The position numbers were made by a program, and so were the translations under genes. A stretch of DNA of 64,000 nt from Bacteroides luhongzhouii (GTDB lineage Bacteria > Bacteroidota > Bacteroidia > Bacteroidales > Bacteroidaceae). The stretch lies in assembly GCF_009193295.2 (NCBI RefSeq), contig NZ_CP059973.1, forward strand, positions 4,960,001 through 5,024,000. Direction: 5' to 3'. This document shows, in pieces, positions 36,072 to 45,000 of this stretch. Numbering within the stretch: position 1 is the first letter of the stretch; each line of letters opens with the position of its first letter. The notes beneath the pieces were generated by a model, which was not told where the DNA came from, did not search any database, and was given only the letters and a program-made list of their open reading frames with translations.

Positions 36072-36202
36072 GCGGATTAAAAATCCTAATACGCAAGACC
36101 AGCGGATTAAAAATCCGCTGGTTAAAAAGTTAAAAATCCGCTGGTTAAAAAATCCGCTGGCACCCTCTATAAATCCGCTAGCTTCTATTATAAATCCGCA
36201 GG
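36072..36202. repeat. REP-like cluster, AAATCCGCTGG units with a 25-bp palindrome
   Basis: A perfect palindrome at 36098-36122 has arms ACCAGCGGATT and AATCCGCTGGT around AAA. The unit AAATCCGCTGG recurs at 36111, 36134, 36150, 36171 (CTAG variant) and 36192 (CAGG variant), and an inverted half unit lies at about 36071. The cluster is upstream of the transposase gene. The rest of the gap to 36398 shows nothing recognisable. Confidence 0.8.
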
Positions 36203-36397
36203 CTTCTAATGGTAGAGCATTCCACAATTATTCACCAATTTTATGGGCTTTTCTTCTGAGATAATTGAATATTCAGAGAACCGGAAATAAAAAAGTGTCC
36301 GACCAAAAGTTCCCTTACGAGGAGGCTTCTGCACATACTTCTTTTTTATATCGTTTTTATGATCTTACGTTTTCTCTTCTGTCGTCGCATCTATTCA

Positions 36398-38755
36398 TTA
36401 AACGATAGTCGAATATTTATCCAAAGCCTTTCTCAATGCTCTTTCCGCAATGGGTTTAGTCACAAAATCATTGCATCCCATCTCCAAAGCCAAATCTTTA
36501 TCCGTTTCAAAAGCATAAGCCGTCAAAGCAATAATAGGAATCTCTTTGGAATAAGAACGAATGATATGCGTTGCTTCCAATCCATCCATGCGTGGCATTT
36601 TTATATCCATCAGAATTAAGTCCGGCTGATACTGCTTATACATTTCGATGGCTTCCACTCCATCCTTAGCCCAAAGCAGTGTATATTCCCTGCCGATCAG
36701 ATTCTTCAGCAGGATAAAATTACTTTCCACATCTTCCGCCACTAAAATCTTCTTGATTTGTTGCACACGATTTACAGTATTTCCTTTAGATTCTGTCTTT
36801 GACATTTTAAAGATTTTGCCGAGTTCTCCGGCTTCTTCATAAGGAATCGTGAAATAGAATGTAGAGCCTTTACCCAGTTCAGAAGTCACCCCTATTTCTC
36901 CACCGATCTTTTCGATAATCATCTGACAGATAGATAACCCTAATCCTGTGCCTTGAGCGAAAGAGTTCAGTTTGACAAAACGCTCGAAGATATGATCTAC
37001 CTTTTCCGGCTCTATTCCTATGCCCGTATCCTCCACATACACACGAATATTTTTGTCCGTCCGCTCAAAACCCAAACGAATCTCTCCTTCATAGGTAAAC
37101 TTACTCGCATTAGTCAGAAAATTCGTTATCACTTGCATGATACGGTTCTGATCTCCCTCCATGAGCAGATCTTCCTTCTCATTATCAAAAACAAGAGTTA
37201 CCCCTTCTTTCACACGTTCTTTATGAACAGCATAAATCGTCCGGCAAACTTCTCCCAGATTCATAGGACGCTTGATATATTCCAATGTCCCTGCTTCTAT
37301 CTTCGATAAATCCAGAATATCATTGATCAGTTGCAATAAAATATCCGAATTTTGATTGATAATACCCGAATAAAGTTTCTTCTCTTCAGCAGTTTCAGCA
37401 ACAGGCAATAATTGAGAGAATCCTACAATAGCATTCAGTGGTGTCCGGATTTCATGGCTCATATTAGCAAGGAAAGCACTTTTCAATTGGTCGGATTGCT
37501 CCGCCTTAATCCTTGCCTTTATCAGTTCCTGCTCAATATTCTGGAGATTAGTAATATCCCAAGAGATACCAATCAGCAATGGTTTGCGTCCTTCCATCGG
37601 AACAAGTGCCTTTAATGTCTGTACGATACGCGCTTCCCCGTTTGCGGAAAAATAGGTTTCCTGCATATCAATACGCTTATGAGTCTGAAGTAATTCCAAA
37701 TCATCTTTACGGAATTTCTCCGCGTCTCCATGCATCGGAAATATCTCATAATCCGTATGCCCGATAGCTTTAGATGCCGGAATACCCGAATGGTCGGCAA
37801 ATGCTTTGTTCCAATACAAATACCTAAAATCATTTTCCGGGTCTTTCACAAACAAATAGACCGGAATATTATTTAAAATACCATCCAACAACAGGTTCAG
37901 TTCTCGAAGTTCATCTCGTTTCTTTATAACATCAGTGATATCCTGCGTAAAGAACCAAGTCAGTTCCTGATCATTCTCACGAATTAAGAAAGTAGACACC
38001 TGATGCACCCGCTCCTTGTCTTCACCTTTCCGCACATAGGCAGCACGATAAGCAAAACTGCCATCATTATCACGTATTTCCTGAAGACGTTTTTCCCAAG
38101 CCTCTTCTGTTGTCATAGAGACGGGCAAATCATATATTTTTTGTGTCCCCATTTGCTGGGTAACTCCGTATTCTTCTATAAATTGCTTATTCGCATAAAC
38201 CAATGTCCCATCTTCTGATACAGCAAGAATACTGTCACTCACTTTATCGAGTACACTCTTGAAAACTTCCAACTGCCTTTGTGTAGCTACTTTCTCCGTT
38301 ATATCACGGCACATGATCAGTACATATTCCTCATCCAACGGAAAAATACGGTTTTCGTAATAATGACGTTCACCATTAAAATCCAATTCATGATGTGCGG
38401 TTGAAACAGTTCCGGTGCTGACAGCTTGACGCATATTGGAGTGAATATTCTGATATGCTTCCGGTGGCACCATCTCCTGCATATACATTCCCTTAAAATC
38501 TTTGTTTGATATGCCAACATGATTGGTTTCTTCACTGGAAACAACTTCAATGCCTACTTCCTTCTGATTGAAGACAGTCAGCATATCCAGCAGAGAGTCC
38601 AGAATCCTGACAGCATATTTTTCTTTGAAACTAACGGGATGATTGGTATAATTCTCATTCCTAAGAATAGAAAGCTCCTTTTTGAGCTGCTCATTTTCCT
38701 TCTTTAGCGTTTCCAGCTGTTCTAATAATACTTCTTGGGTTTGTTCGTTGTTCAT
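36398..38755 (-). CDS. Soluble hybrid sensor histidine kinase (PAS repeats, HisKA, HATPase, receiver)
   Basis: A 785-residue cytoplasmic hybrid kinase without membrane spans. It begins with a coiled coil (residues 1-35, LLEQLETLKKENEQLKKELS). Three PAS-like folds follow at about 45-170, 170-290 and 290-415 (VLDKVSDSILAVSEDGTLVY; LLDGILNNIPVYLFVKDPEN). HisKA is FLANMSHEIRTPLNAIVGF, and HATPase has DTGIGIEPEK and GTGLGLSICQMI. The C-terminal receiver at about 665-785 (KILVAEDVESNF; LILMDIKMPRMDGLEATHII; ALTAYAF; VTKP) has its phospho-Asp. There is no DNA-binding output, so a downstream partner is needed. A -7 box lies at 38787-38794. Confidence 0.9.
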   Translation of the reverse strand: MNNEQTQEVLLEQLETLKKENEQLKKELSILRNENYTNHPVSFKEKYAVRILDSLLDMLTVFNQKEVGIEVVSSEETNHVGISNKDFKGMYMQEMVPPEAYQNIHSNMRQAVSTGTVSTAHHELDFNGERHYYENRIFPLDEEYVLIMCRDITEKVATQRQLEVFKSVLDKVSDSILAVSEDGTLVYANKQFIEEYGVTQQMGTQKIYDLPVSMTTEEAWEKRLQEIRDNDGSFAYRAAYVRKGEDKERVHQVSTFLIRENDQELTWFFTQDITDVIKKRDELRELNLLLDGILNNIPVYLFVKDPENDFRYLYWNKAFADHSGIPASKAIGHTDYEIFPMHGDAEKFRKDDLELLQTHKRIDMQETYFSANGEARIVQTLKALVPMEGRKPLLIGISWDITNLQNIEQELIKARIKAEQSDQLKSAFLANMSHEIRTPLNAIVGFSQLLPVAETAEEKKLYSGIINQNSDILLQLINDILDLSKIEAGTLEYIKRPMNLGEVCRTIYAVHKERVKEGVTLVFDNEKEDLLMEGDQNRIMQVITNFLTNASKFTYEGEIRLGFERTDKNIRVYVEDTGIGIEPEKVDHIFERFVKLNSFAQGTGLGLSICQMIIEKIGGEIGVTSELGKGSTFYFTIPYEEAGELGKIFKMSKTESKGNTVNRVQQIKKILVAEDVESNFILLKNLIGREYTLLWAKDGVEAIEMYKQYQPDLILMDIKMPRMDGLEATHIIRSYSKEIPIIALTAYAFETDKDLALEMGCNDFVTKPIAERALRKALDKYSTIV

Positions 38756-38786
38756 GATATATCAAAGTAAATGCGTACTTATCTGC

Positions 38787-38794
38787 CAAAAGTA
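38787..38794 (-). promoter_or_regulatory. -7 promoter element for the hybrid kinase
   Basis: Minus-strand TACTTTTG matches TAnnTTTG, about 32 nt before the ATG at 38755. Confidence 0.5.
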
Positions 38795-38842
38795 AATATT
38801 TTTTTGAAGATAAATACGCAAAAACCAGTTTTTTTTTGAGAA

Positions 38843-39367
38843 TCATTCAATTACCATGATCCGGTCGTTCAATCCCACCTTCATGCCATCTTCCACAAAT
38901 ACTTCTTTGACTACTCCATCCGTCACCGAACGTATCTCATTCTCCATCTTCATTGCCACCAATACACAAAGCGGATCGCCACGTTTCACACTGTCTCCTT
39001 TCTTCACATACGTCTTCAGTATTACTCCCGGCATCGGTGCCTGTACCACCTGACGCCCTACGGATTCAGCTGCTGTGCGGGCATTATGTATCTTCTCCAT
39101 TTCTCCCTGCAATTCAATCTGATAAAGTTCTCCTTTATTCATAATCGTATATGAATTATTGGAAGAAGGAGAAATTTGCACTCCATGCGAGTGATGATCG
39201 ATGATGATCGAATGGATAGAGTCGCCACCCATGTTATAATCGACCTCATATATTTTGCCATTGACTGCAATCTTCTTGATTGGTCCGTCCTCCAGTATTT
39301 CCACCTTATATTCACTGTCTGGCATGTCCTGAAGCTTGGCGTAATATGTAGCTAATGTTGTACCCAT
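38843..39367 (-). CDS. Biotin carboxyl carrier subunit of acyl-CoA carboxylase
   Basis: A 174-residue carrier protein. The C-terminal biotinyl domain (about 105-174) has the biotin lysine in LVAMKMENEIRSV and the preceding APMPGVILKTYVKKGDSVKR. The N-terminal part (YKVEILEDGPIKKIAVNGKI) is the linker/BT-like half. It is the third gene of the operon with the carboxyltransferase and biotin carboxylase, 30 bp after the carboxylase. It probably serves propionyl-CoA/methylmalonyl-CoA interconversion in the succinate-propionate pathway, which is inferred from the subunit types. Confidence 0.9.
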   Translation of the reverse strand: MGTTLATYYAKLQDMPDSEYKVEILEDGPIKKIAVNGKIYEVDYNMGGDSIHSIIIDHHSHGVQISPSSNNSYTIMNKGELYQIELQGEMEKIHNARTAAESVGRQVVQAPMPGVILKTYVKKGDSVKRGDPLCVLVAMKMENEIRSVTDGVVKEVFVEDGMKVGLNDRIMVIE

Positions 39368-39397
39368 AACCTGTTTCGTTATTTTTTAATTTTCAAT

Positions 39398-40909
39398 TCA
39401 ATAATTATTAGCAGTCATCTGCAATTTACCATAATACTTCCAGAGCGATTCGCCCACCACCGGAAGTGTTGTAGCACGGGAAGCCGCTTCCTTCTCCCGT
39501 TCGTAGTGTCTCACTGCGGCAGCAATGACAGCCACTGTCGGATCGGTATTCTGACGGCGTTTCAAATCTTCCTTATCAAAGCGCGTATCAATAAACGTTG
39601 TATCATATTCGCCTTTCAGGAAAGCTGCATTCTTCAATACACGTTGATGGAAAGGAATCGTTGTTTTAATTCCCAAAATCTTATACTCGCGCAAAGCACG
39701 TGCCATATTGGAAATGGCAGAAGTACGGGTACGTCCCCAACAACAGAGTTTCGCAATCATCGGGTCATAATGCAGAGAGACTTCGAATCCGGCATAGGCG
39801 GCACTGTCAAGACGCAGGTTACGCCCTTCGGGAGCTTCACGAACAGTAATCACCCCGGGAGAAGGCATAAAGTTATTCTCCGGATCTTCCGCATAAATAC
39901 GACATTCGATAGCAGCTCCGCTAAACTGAATATCATCCTGTTTATAAGGTAACGGATTTCCGGCGGCAACTGTTATCATATCCCGAACCAGGTCAACTCC
40001 CGTACACTCCTCCGTCACAGGATGTTCTACCTGCAAACGAGTATTCATCTCGAGGAAATAGAAATTTTGGTCTTTATCCATCATAAACTCCAATGTCCCG
40101 GCACTGTAATAACCTATTTTCTTACAGGCTTCCACAGCAACCTTCAACATTTTCTTTCTCGTCTCTTCTTTCACAAAAGGGGAAGGACTTTCCTCAATCA
40201 CTTTTTGGTTACGACGCTGAATAGAACATTCACGTTCGTAAAGATGGACCACATTTCCATATTTATCTCCCATGATCTGAACTTCAATATGATGCGGGTT
40301 CTCGATGTATTTCTCAATATATACCGCATCATTGCCAAAAGAGGTCCCCGCTTCGGATTGCGACAAACGAAGAGCCGTTTCCACTTCCTCCTCCGTACGT
40401 ACCAAGCGCATTCCTTTTCCTCCGCCTCCGGCAAGTGCTTTCAGCATAATGGGATACCCCACTTCATTGGCCACCTTCTTCACTTCATCAATCCCCTGCA
40501 CGGGTGTCTCGGTTCCGGGAACAATGGGTAACCCTGCTTCACGCATAATCTTACGAGCTTCTGTCTTGATTCCCATTTTGGAAATAATGTCCGCACTCGG
40601 TCCGATAAAAATCACTCCTTCTTCTTCACAACGGCGGGCAAAATCCGCATTCTCCGACAGGAAACCATATCCCGGATGAATAGCCGCTCCGGTCTTTTTG
40701 GCAATGGACAATATCAATTCCGGCTTCAGGTAGGAAGTATCTTCGGGCGATTCGGAGATGCAATAGGCTTCTTCCGCATAACGTACATGCAAAGCTCCGC
40801 GGTCTACATGGGTATACACAGCAACCGTTGCGATATTCATCACCCGACAAGTACGAAAGATTCGCATCGCTATTTCACCGCGGTTGGCTACTAATATTTT
40901 CTTTATCAT
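39398..40909 (-). CDS. Biotin carboxylase subunit of acyl-CoA carboxylase
   Basis: A 503-residue ATP-grasp enzyme that carboxylates the carrier-bound biotin. I start at MIKKILVANRGEIAMRIFRT (40909); a longer frame adds a lysine-rich stretch with no family match. Motifs: AIHPGYGFLSENADFARRCE; the glycine-rich ATP loop MLKALAGGGGKGMRLV; YIEKYIENPHHIEVQIMGD; HLYERECSIQRRNQKVIEES; and FLEMNTRLQVEHPVTE. About 50 residues longer than AccC, with a C-terminal tail (ASRATTLPVVGESLWKYYGK). Middle gene of the three-gene operon. Confidence 0.93.
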   Translation of the reverse strand: MIKKILVANRGEIAMRIFRTCRVMNIATVAVYTHVDRGALHVRYAEEAYCISESPEDTSYLKPELILSIAKKTGAAIHPGYGFLSENADFARRCEEEGVIFIGPSADIISKMGIKTEARKIMREAGLPIVPGTETPVQGIDEVKKVANEVGYPIMLKALAGGGGKGMRLVRTEEEVETALRLSQSEAGTSFGNDAVYIEKYIENPHHIEVQIMGDKYGNVVHLYERECSIQRRNQKVIEESPSPFVKEETRKKMLKVAVEACKKIGYYSAGTLEFMMDKDQNFYFLEMNTRLQVEHPVTEECTGVDLVRDMITVAAGNPLPYKQDDIQFSGAAIECRIYAEDPENNFMPSPGVITVREAPEGRNLRLDSAAYAGFEVSLHYDPMIAKLCCWGRTRTSAISNMARALREYKILGIKTTIPFHQRVLKNAAFLKGEYDTTFIDTRFDKEDLKRRQNTDPTVAVIAAAVRHYEREKEAASRATTLPVVGESLWKYYGKLQMTANNY

Positions 40910-40958
40910 AATCTTTTTCTTTTTAGAAGTAAAAACTGAAAAGAGCAATTTAATAATA

Positions 40959-41032
40959 TCAGGCACAGACTACGCGGATTACACGTTTTTTAGAATAAAG
41001 GTTACCATAGCAACCGTGAAATCCGTGCCTGA
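40959..41032. repeat. Imperfect inverted repeat between carboxylase genes
   Basis: TCAGGCAC at 40959-40966 and GTGCCTGA at 41025-41032, with partly matching inner sequence (GGATTACACG against CGTGAAATCC). It lies in the 142-bp gap between the carboxyltransferase and biotin carboxylase genes and could form a processing or attenuation hairpin. Confidence 0.45.
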
Positions 41033-41051
41033 ATTCAATCCACAAACAGGC

Positions 41052-42596
41052 TTACAACGGTAAATTAGAATGTTTCTTAGGAGGATTCGATTGCCGTTTG
41101 TTGGCAAGCATCTCGAAACTTCGAATCAACCGCAAACGAGTTACCGCCGGATCAATCACTTCGTCCACATATCCCAATTCCGCTGCCCGGTAAGGATTGG
41201 CAAACTTCCCGCGATAATCATCCTGAAGTTCTTTCCGTTTCTCGTCGGGTTTCCCGGCTTTATCTATTTCCTTATGGAAAAGGATATTCACAGCTCCATC
41301 CGGCCCCATCACCGCTATTTCGGCAGTAGGGAAAGCAAGATTGACATCTCCACGGATATGCTTGGAGCTCATCACATCATAAGCGCCACCGTATGCTTTG
41401 CGGGTAATAACCGTAACTTTCGGCACTGTGGCCTCACAATAAGCATAAAGTAATTTCGCCCCGTTACGGATAATTCCACCATATTCCTGATCAATTCCCG
41501 GAAGGAATCCCGGCACATCTACCAATGTCAACAAGGGGATATTGAAAGCATCGCAGAAGCGGACAAAACGGGCAGCTTTGACAGATGCGTTAATATCCAG
41601 TGTACCTGCAAGTACCAATGGCTGATTGGCCACCACCCCCACTGTTTTTCCATTCAGCCGGATATAGCCGGTCACAATATTCGCTGCATATTCTGCCTGA
41701 AGTTCGAAGAAACTATTATCATCAGCCACTGCTTCAATCATTTCTTTTATATTATACGGCTGATTCGGATTGGTTGGAATCAAATTAGCCAGTTCCGGAG
41801 TCAGACGGGTCGGCGAATCGTTTGTAGCTACAAACGGAGGCTCTTCCATATTATTTCCCGGCAGATAGGAAATCAATTCACGAATATAATTGATACACTC
41901 AATATCATTCTCCGCAGAAAGATGGGCTACCCCGGACTTTGTCATGTGCACGCCTACTCCGCCGAGCTCCTCTTTAGTGACTTCTTCCTGTGTTACACTT
42001 CTCACCACATCCGGTCCTGTAATAAACATATAACCGGAATTTTTCACCATCAGGATAAAATCAGTCAATGCAGGAGAATAAACCGCACCTCCGGCACAAG
42101 GTCCCATGATTGCGCTAATCTGCGGAATCACTCCGGATGCCATAGAGTTGCGCAGGAATATCTCGGCATATCCGGCCAAAGAACGTACCCCTTCCTGAAT
42201 TCGTGCACCGCCCGAGTCATTCAGTCCGATGATAGGCGCTCCCATCTGCATAGCCATGTCCATCACTTTACAAATTTTCTTAGCGTGCGTTTCCGAAAGG
42301 GCTCCACCAAATACGGTGAAATCCTGTGCAAAGACATAAACCAGGCGCTTGCCAATCATACCGTATCCCGTCACTACCCCGTCTCCGGCAAATTTCTGCT
42401 TTTCCATACCGAAATCGGTACACCGGTGGGTTACCAACTTATCCAGTTCGATAAACGAACCTTTCTCCAATAATAAATCGATGCGTTCACGGGCAGTCAG
42501 TTTGCCCACAGAATGTTGTTTTTCAATGCGAGCGTCTCCGCCGCCTTTTTCTGCTTTCCTGTTCAGTTCTTCCAGGTTGTTAATAAGCTCTTTCAT
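41052..42596 (-). CDS. Acyl-CoA (propionyl/methylmalonyl-CoA) carboxyltransferase subunit
   Basis: A 514-residue carboxyltransferase of the PccB/MmdA type, carrying both crotonase-like halves. Features: [80 protein letters not shown]; and the C-terminal [37 protein letters not shown]. It heads the operon. PccB-like proteins prefer propionyl-CoA or methylmalonyl-CoA, matching propionate metabolism in Bacteroides. No sodium-pump membrane subunit is in the window, so a biotin-dependent carboxylase is favoured over a decarboxylase, though not proven. Confidence 0.92.
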   Translation of the reverse strand: MKELINNLEELNRKAEKGGGDARIEKQHSVGKLTARERIDLLLEKGSFIELDKLVTHRCTDFGMEKQKFAGDGVVTGYGMIGKRLVYVFAQDFTVFGGALSETHAKKICKVMDMAMQMGAPIIGLNDSGGARIQEGVRSLAGYAEIFLRNSMASGVIPQISAIMGPCAGGAVYSPALTDFILMVKNSGYMFITGPDVVRSVTQEEVTKEELGGVGVHMTKSGVAHLSAENDIECINYIRELISYLPGNNMEEPPFVATNDSPTRLTPELANLIPTNPNQPYNIKEMIEAVADDNSFFELQAEYAANIVTGYIRLNGKTVGVVANQPLVLAGTLDINASVKAARFVRFCDAFNIPLLTLVDVPGFLPGIDQEYGGIIRNGAKLLYAYCEATVPKVTVITRKAYGGAYDVMSSKHIRGDVNLAFPTAEIAVMGPDGAVNILFHKEIDKAGKPDEKRKELQDDYRGKFANPYRAAELGYVDEVIDPAVTRLRLIRSFEMLANKRQSNPPKKHSNLPL

Positions 42597-42844
42597 AGGC
42601 TGTAGTTATTAAAGTTGTATGTGTGTGTAAAAATAAACAGTAATATATGAAATCATTGTCATATTGATTACACAAGAGTACTTTTATATAATGAACGCAT
42701 CATGTGCGGAAATTGTTAGCATTTATGCCTTAAAACATCTTTATCCATTCATTGATGAAGCTTTTTTTGCAAGTTGCGACAACAAACTTCCCCGCTTTTC
42801 TGTTTATCGCTTATCATTTTTAATAAAACCTATACCCTAACAAA

Positions 42845-43432
42845 ATGAGAACAATTAAAATCTTATTAGCAGCCGGTTTCCTGCTCGTGTTCGGTACAAG
42901 CATCCATGCACAGGTACAACGGAATGAAACCTATCTACCCAAATTTGCCATCAAGACCAATGCTCTCTATTGGGCAACTTCCACTCCCAACTTAGGAATC
43001 GAAGTTGGACTGGCAAAGAAACTGACGCTCGACATATCCGGTAACTACAATCCATGGAAGTTCGGTGATGACCGTCAAATCAAACACTGGCTCGTCCAGC
43101 CGGAATTGCGCTACTGGCTCTGCGAGCGTTTCAATGGAAGTTTCTTCGGTTTGCACGGACATTACGGAGAAATGAATGTCAGCAATCTGAATATATTCGG
43201 AATGGGGCACGACCGTTACGATGGCAACCTGTACGGAGCTGGTATTTCCTACGGATACCAATGGATCATAAGCAGACGCTGGAGCATGGAAGCAACCATC
43301 GGAGTGGGATATGCCCGTCTGGAATATGATAAATATGCCCGTGATTGTAAATGTGAAAAGCTGGGACATAACACCCGCAATTATTTCGGTCCGACTAAAA
43401 TCGGCCTTAGCTTCATTTATGTCATCAAATAA
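42845..43432 (+). CDS. DUF3575-family exported protein
   Basis: A 195-residue secreted protein with signal peptide MRTIKILLAAGFLLVFGTSI. The DUF3575 pattern is AIKTNALYWATSTPNLGIEV, ISGNYNPWKFGDDRQIKHWL, VQPELRYWLCERFNGSFFGL, ending in a strand-rich IGLSFIYVIK. It is a predicted small outer-membrane barrel. In Bacteroides this family usually stands with DUF3868 genes at the head of fimbrial (Mfa/Fim) loci. Here it is followed by DUF3868 but by no fimbrillin. The 245 bp upstream show no clear promoter or feature. Confidence 0.85.
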   Translation: MRTIKILLAAGFLLVFGTSIHAQVQRNETYLPKFAIKTNALYWATSTPNLGIEVGLAKKLTLDISGNYNPWKFGDDRQIKHWLVQPELRYWLCERFNGSFFGLHGHYGEMNVSNLNIFGMGHDRYDGNLYGAGISYGYQWIISRRWSMEATIGVGYARLEYDKYARDCKCEKLGHNTRNYFGPTKIGLSFIYVIK

Positions 43433-43453
43433 TCGAACTCTCTAAAACTTACA

Positions 43454-44908
43454 ATGATGAAAAGAAAACTTATTTATCTATTTATAGCTTTCGCAGCCGC
43501 CATCCTACCGGCTCATGCACAAAAATTCCTGAATGACGCGCTCACTCTTTCGAACGTATCTTTATGGCAACAAGGTAACTCTCTCTATGTTGGCATGACT
43601 TTCGATATGAAGAACCTGACGATAGGTTCCGCACGAAGTTTAAGTCTGACCCCACTGCTGACAGACGGGCAACATAACGTTCCTCTTCAGGAAATCATCA
43701 TCAATGGCAAAAGACGCGAAAAAGCATATATCCGCGGATTGGCAATCACCAAACAAGAACCAACCGCTATCATCGTTCCTTATAATAAAAGGGAAACTTT
43801 CAATTATACACAGGTAATTCCTTATAAATCCTGGATGGCTAATGCCAGCTTGCAGCTGGTAGAGAATCTATGCGGATGCGGCAATTATCAGGAAATGAAC
43901 GCACAGGAGCTGATTACCAATGATGTATCTACCGAAGCCAAACGTTTAAGTGCCATGTCGCCTATCATTGCCTATATCCAGCCAACCGTAGAAGTGGTTA
44001 AAAACCGCAGCGAACAATATGAGGCTCATCTGGATTTCCCGGTCAACAAATCGGTGATTCTTACCGATTTCATGAACAATCATGCCGAATTGGTAAATAT
44101 CCATGCCATGTTTGACAAAATACAGAATGACCGGAACCTGACCGTAAAAGGTATCAGTATCGAAGGCTTCGCCTCACCGGAAGGCCCCCTTGCCTTCAAT
44201 GAGCAACTTTCTAAAAAACGTGCGGAAGCTTTGAAAGATTATCTGGTCAAGAATGAAAAAGTATCTTCCAAACTATATAAAGTGACTTTTGGTGGTGAGA
44301 ACTGGGATGGATTGGTAAAAGCGCTTCAGTCTTCTTCAATGAAGGATAAGGAAACGTTCCTGAACATTATCAAGAATACGACTGACGACGCCAAACGTAA
44401 ACAGGAAATTATGCGTGTAGGTGGCGGAGCTCCTTACCGTACCATGCTGAAGGAGATTTATCCGGGACTGCGTAAAGTGAATTGCAAAATCGACTACACC
44501 GTTGTTAACTTCGATGTTGAACAAGGACGCATCATTATCCGGGAAAATCCGAAATACCTTAGTCTGAACGAAATGTATCAGGTAGCCAACAGCTATCCGA
44601 AAGGCAGCAAGGATTTCGTTAATGTATTCGATATTGCCGTACGTATGTATCCGACTGATGCCGTAGCCAATCTGAATGCAGGAGCTGTCGCATTATCACA
44701 AAAAGACTTGAATGCAGCAGTAAAGTTTATGGAAAAAGCCGACCACAGCACTGCTGAATTCATCAACAATACCGGAGTCTACAATTTCCTTAACGGGGAC
44801 ATTAACCGTGCCATGGCTGCATTCGAGCAGGCAGCAAAGCTAGGTAACGAAGCTGCGCTGGCCAACTTAAAACAATTACAACAAATTCTTAGCGTGAAGA
44901 TGAAATAA
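43454..44908 (+). CDS. DUF3868-family protein with OmpA-like C-terminal region
   Basis: A 484-residue secreted protein with signal peptide IYLFIAFAAAILPAHAQ. The N-terminal DUF3868-like beta domain (DALTLSNVSLWQQGNSLYVG) covers about 25-150. An OmpA-like peptidoglycan-binding region is seen near 225-290 (VKGISIEGFASPEGPLAFNE, QLSKKRAEALKDYLVKN). The last 100 residues look TPR-like (ANLNAGAVALSQKDLNAAVK, FMEKADHS; FEQAAKLGNEAALANLKQL). It lies 21 bp after DUF3575 and is co-transcribed with it. A role in envelope or fimbrial assembly is inferred from the family's usual context. Confidence 0.83.
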   Translation: MMKRKLIYLFIAFAAAILPAHAQKFLNDALTLSNVSLWQQGNSLYVGMTFDMKNLTIGSARSLSLTPLLTDGQHNVPLQEIIINGKRREKAYIRGLAITKQEPTAIIVPYNKRETFNYTQVIPYKSWMANASLQLVENLCGCGNYQEMNAQELITNDVSTEAKRLSAMSPIIAYIQPTVEVVKNRSEQYEAHLDFPVNKSVILTDFMNNHAELVNIHAMFDKIQNDRNLTVKGISIEGFASPEGPLAFNEQLSKKRAEALKDYLVKNEKVSSKLYKVTFGGENWDGLVKALQSSSMKDKETFLNIIKNTTDDAKRKQEIMRVGGGAPYRTMLKEIYPGLRKVNCKIDYTVVNFDVEQGRIIIRENPKYLSLNEMYQVANSYPKGSKDFVNVFDIAVRMYPTDAVANLNAGAVALSQKDLNAAVKFMEKADHSTAEFINNTGVYNFLNGDINRAMAAFEQAAKLGNEAALANLKQLQQILSVKMK

Positions 44909-44936
44909 ACAGAAAAATCTTTTTATCCAACCGACC

Positions 44937-44988
44937 AAAGTGGGACGTTTGTTTGTTATATCAATAATAAACGACGTTCCACTTTTTA
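44937..44988 (+). terminator. Intrinsic terminator after the DUF3868 gene
   Basis: Inverted repeat AAAGTGGGACGT ... ACGTTCCACTTT with an AT-rich loop, followed by a T run. Confidence 0.7.
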
Positions 44989-45000
44989 AATCTGATAATT

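Noticed and set aside
36220..36397. A possible IS remnant in the gap beyond the REP cluster
   Set aside because: No terminal repeats or transposase fragment could be recognised.
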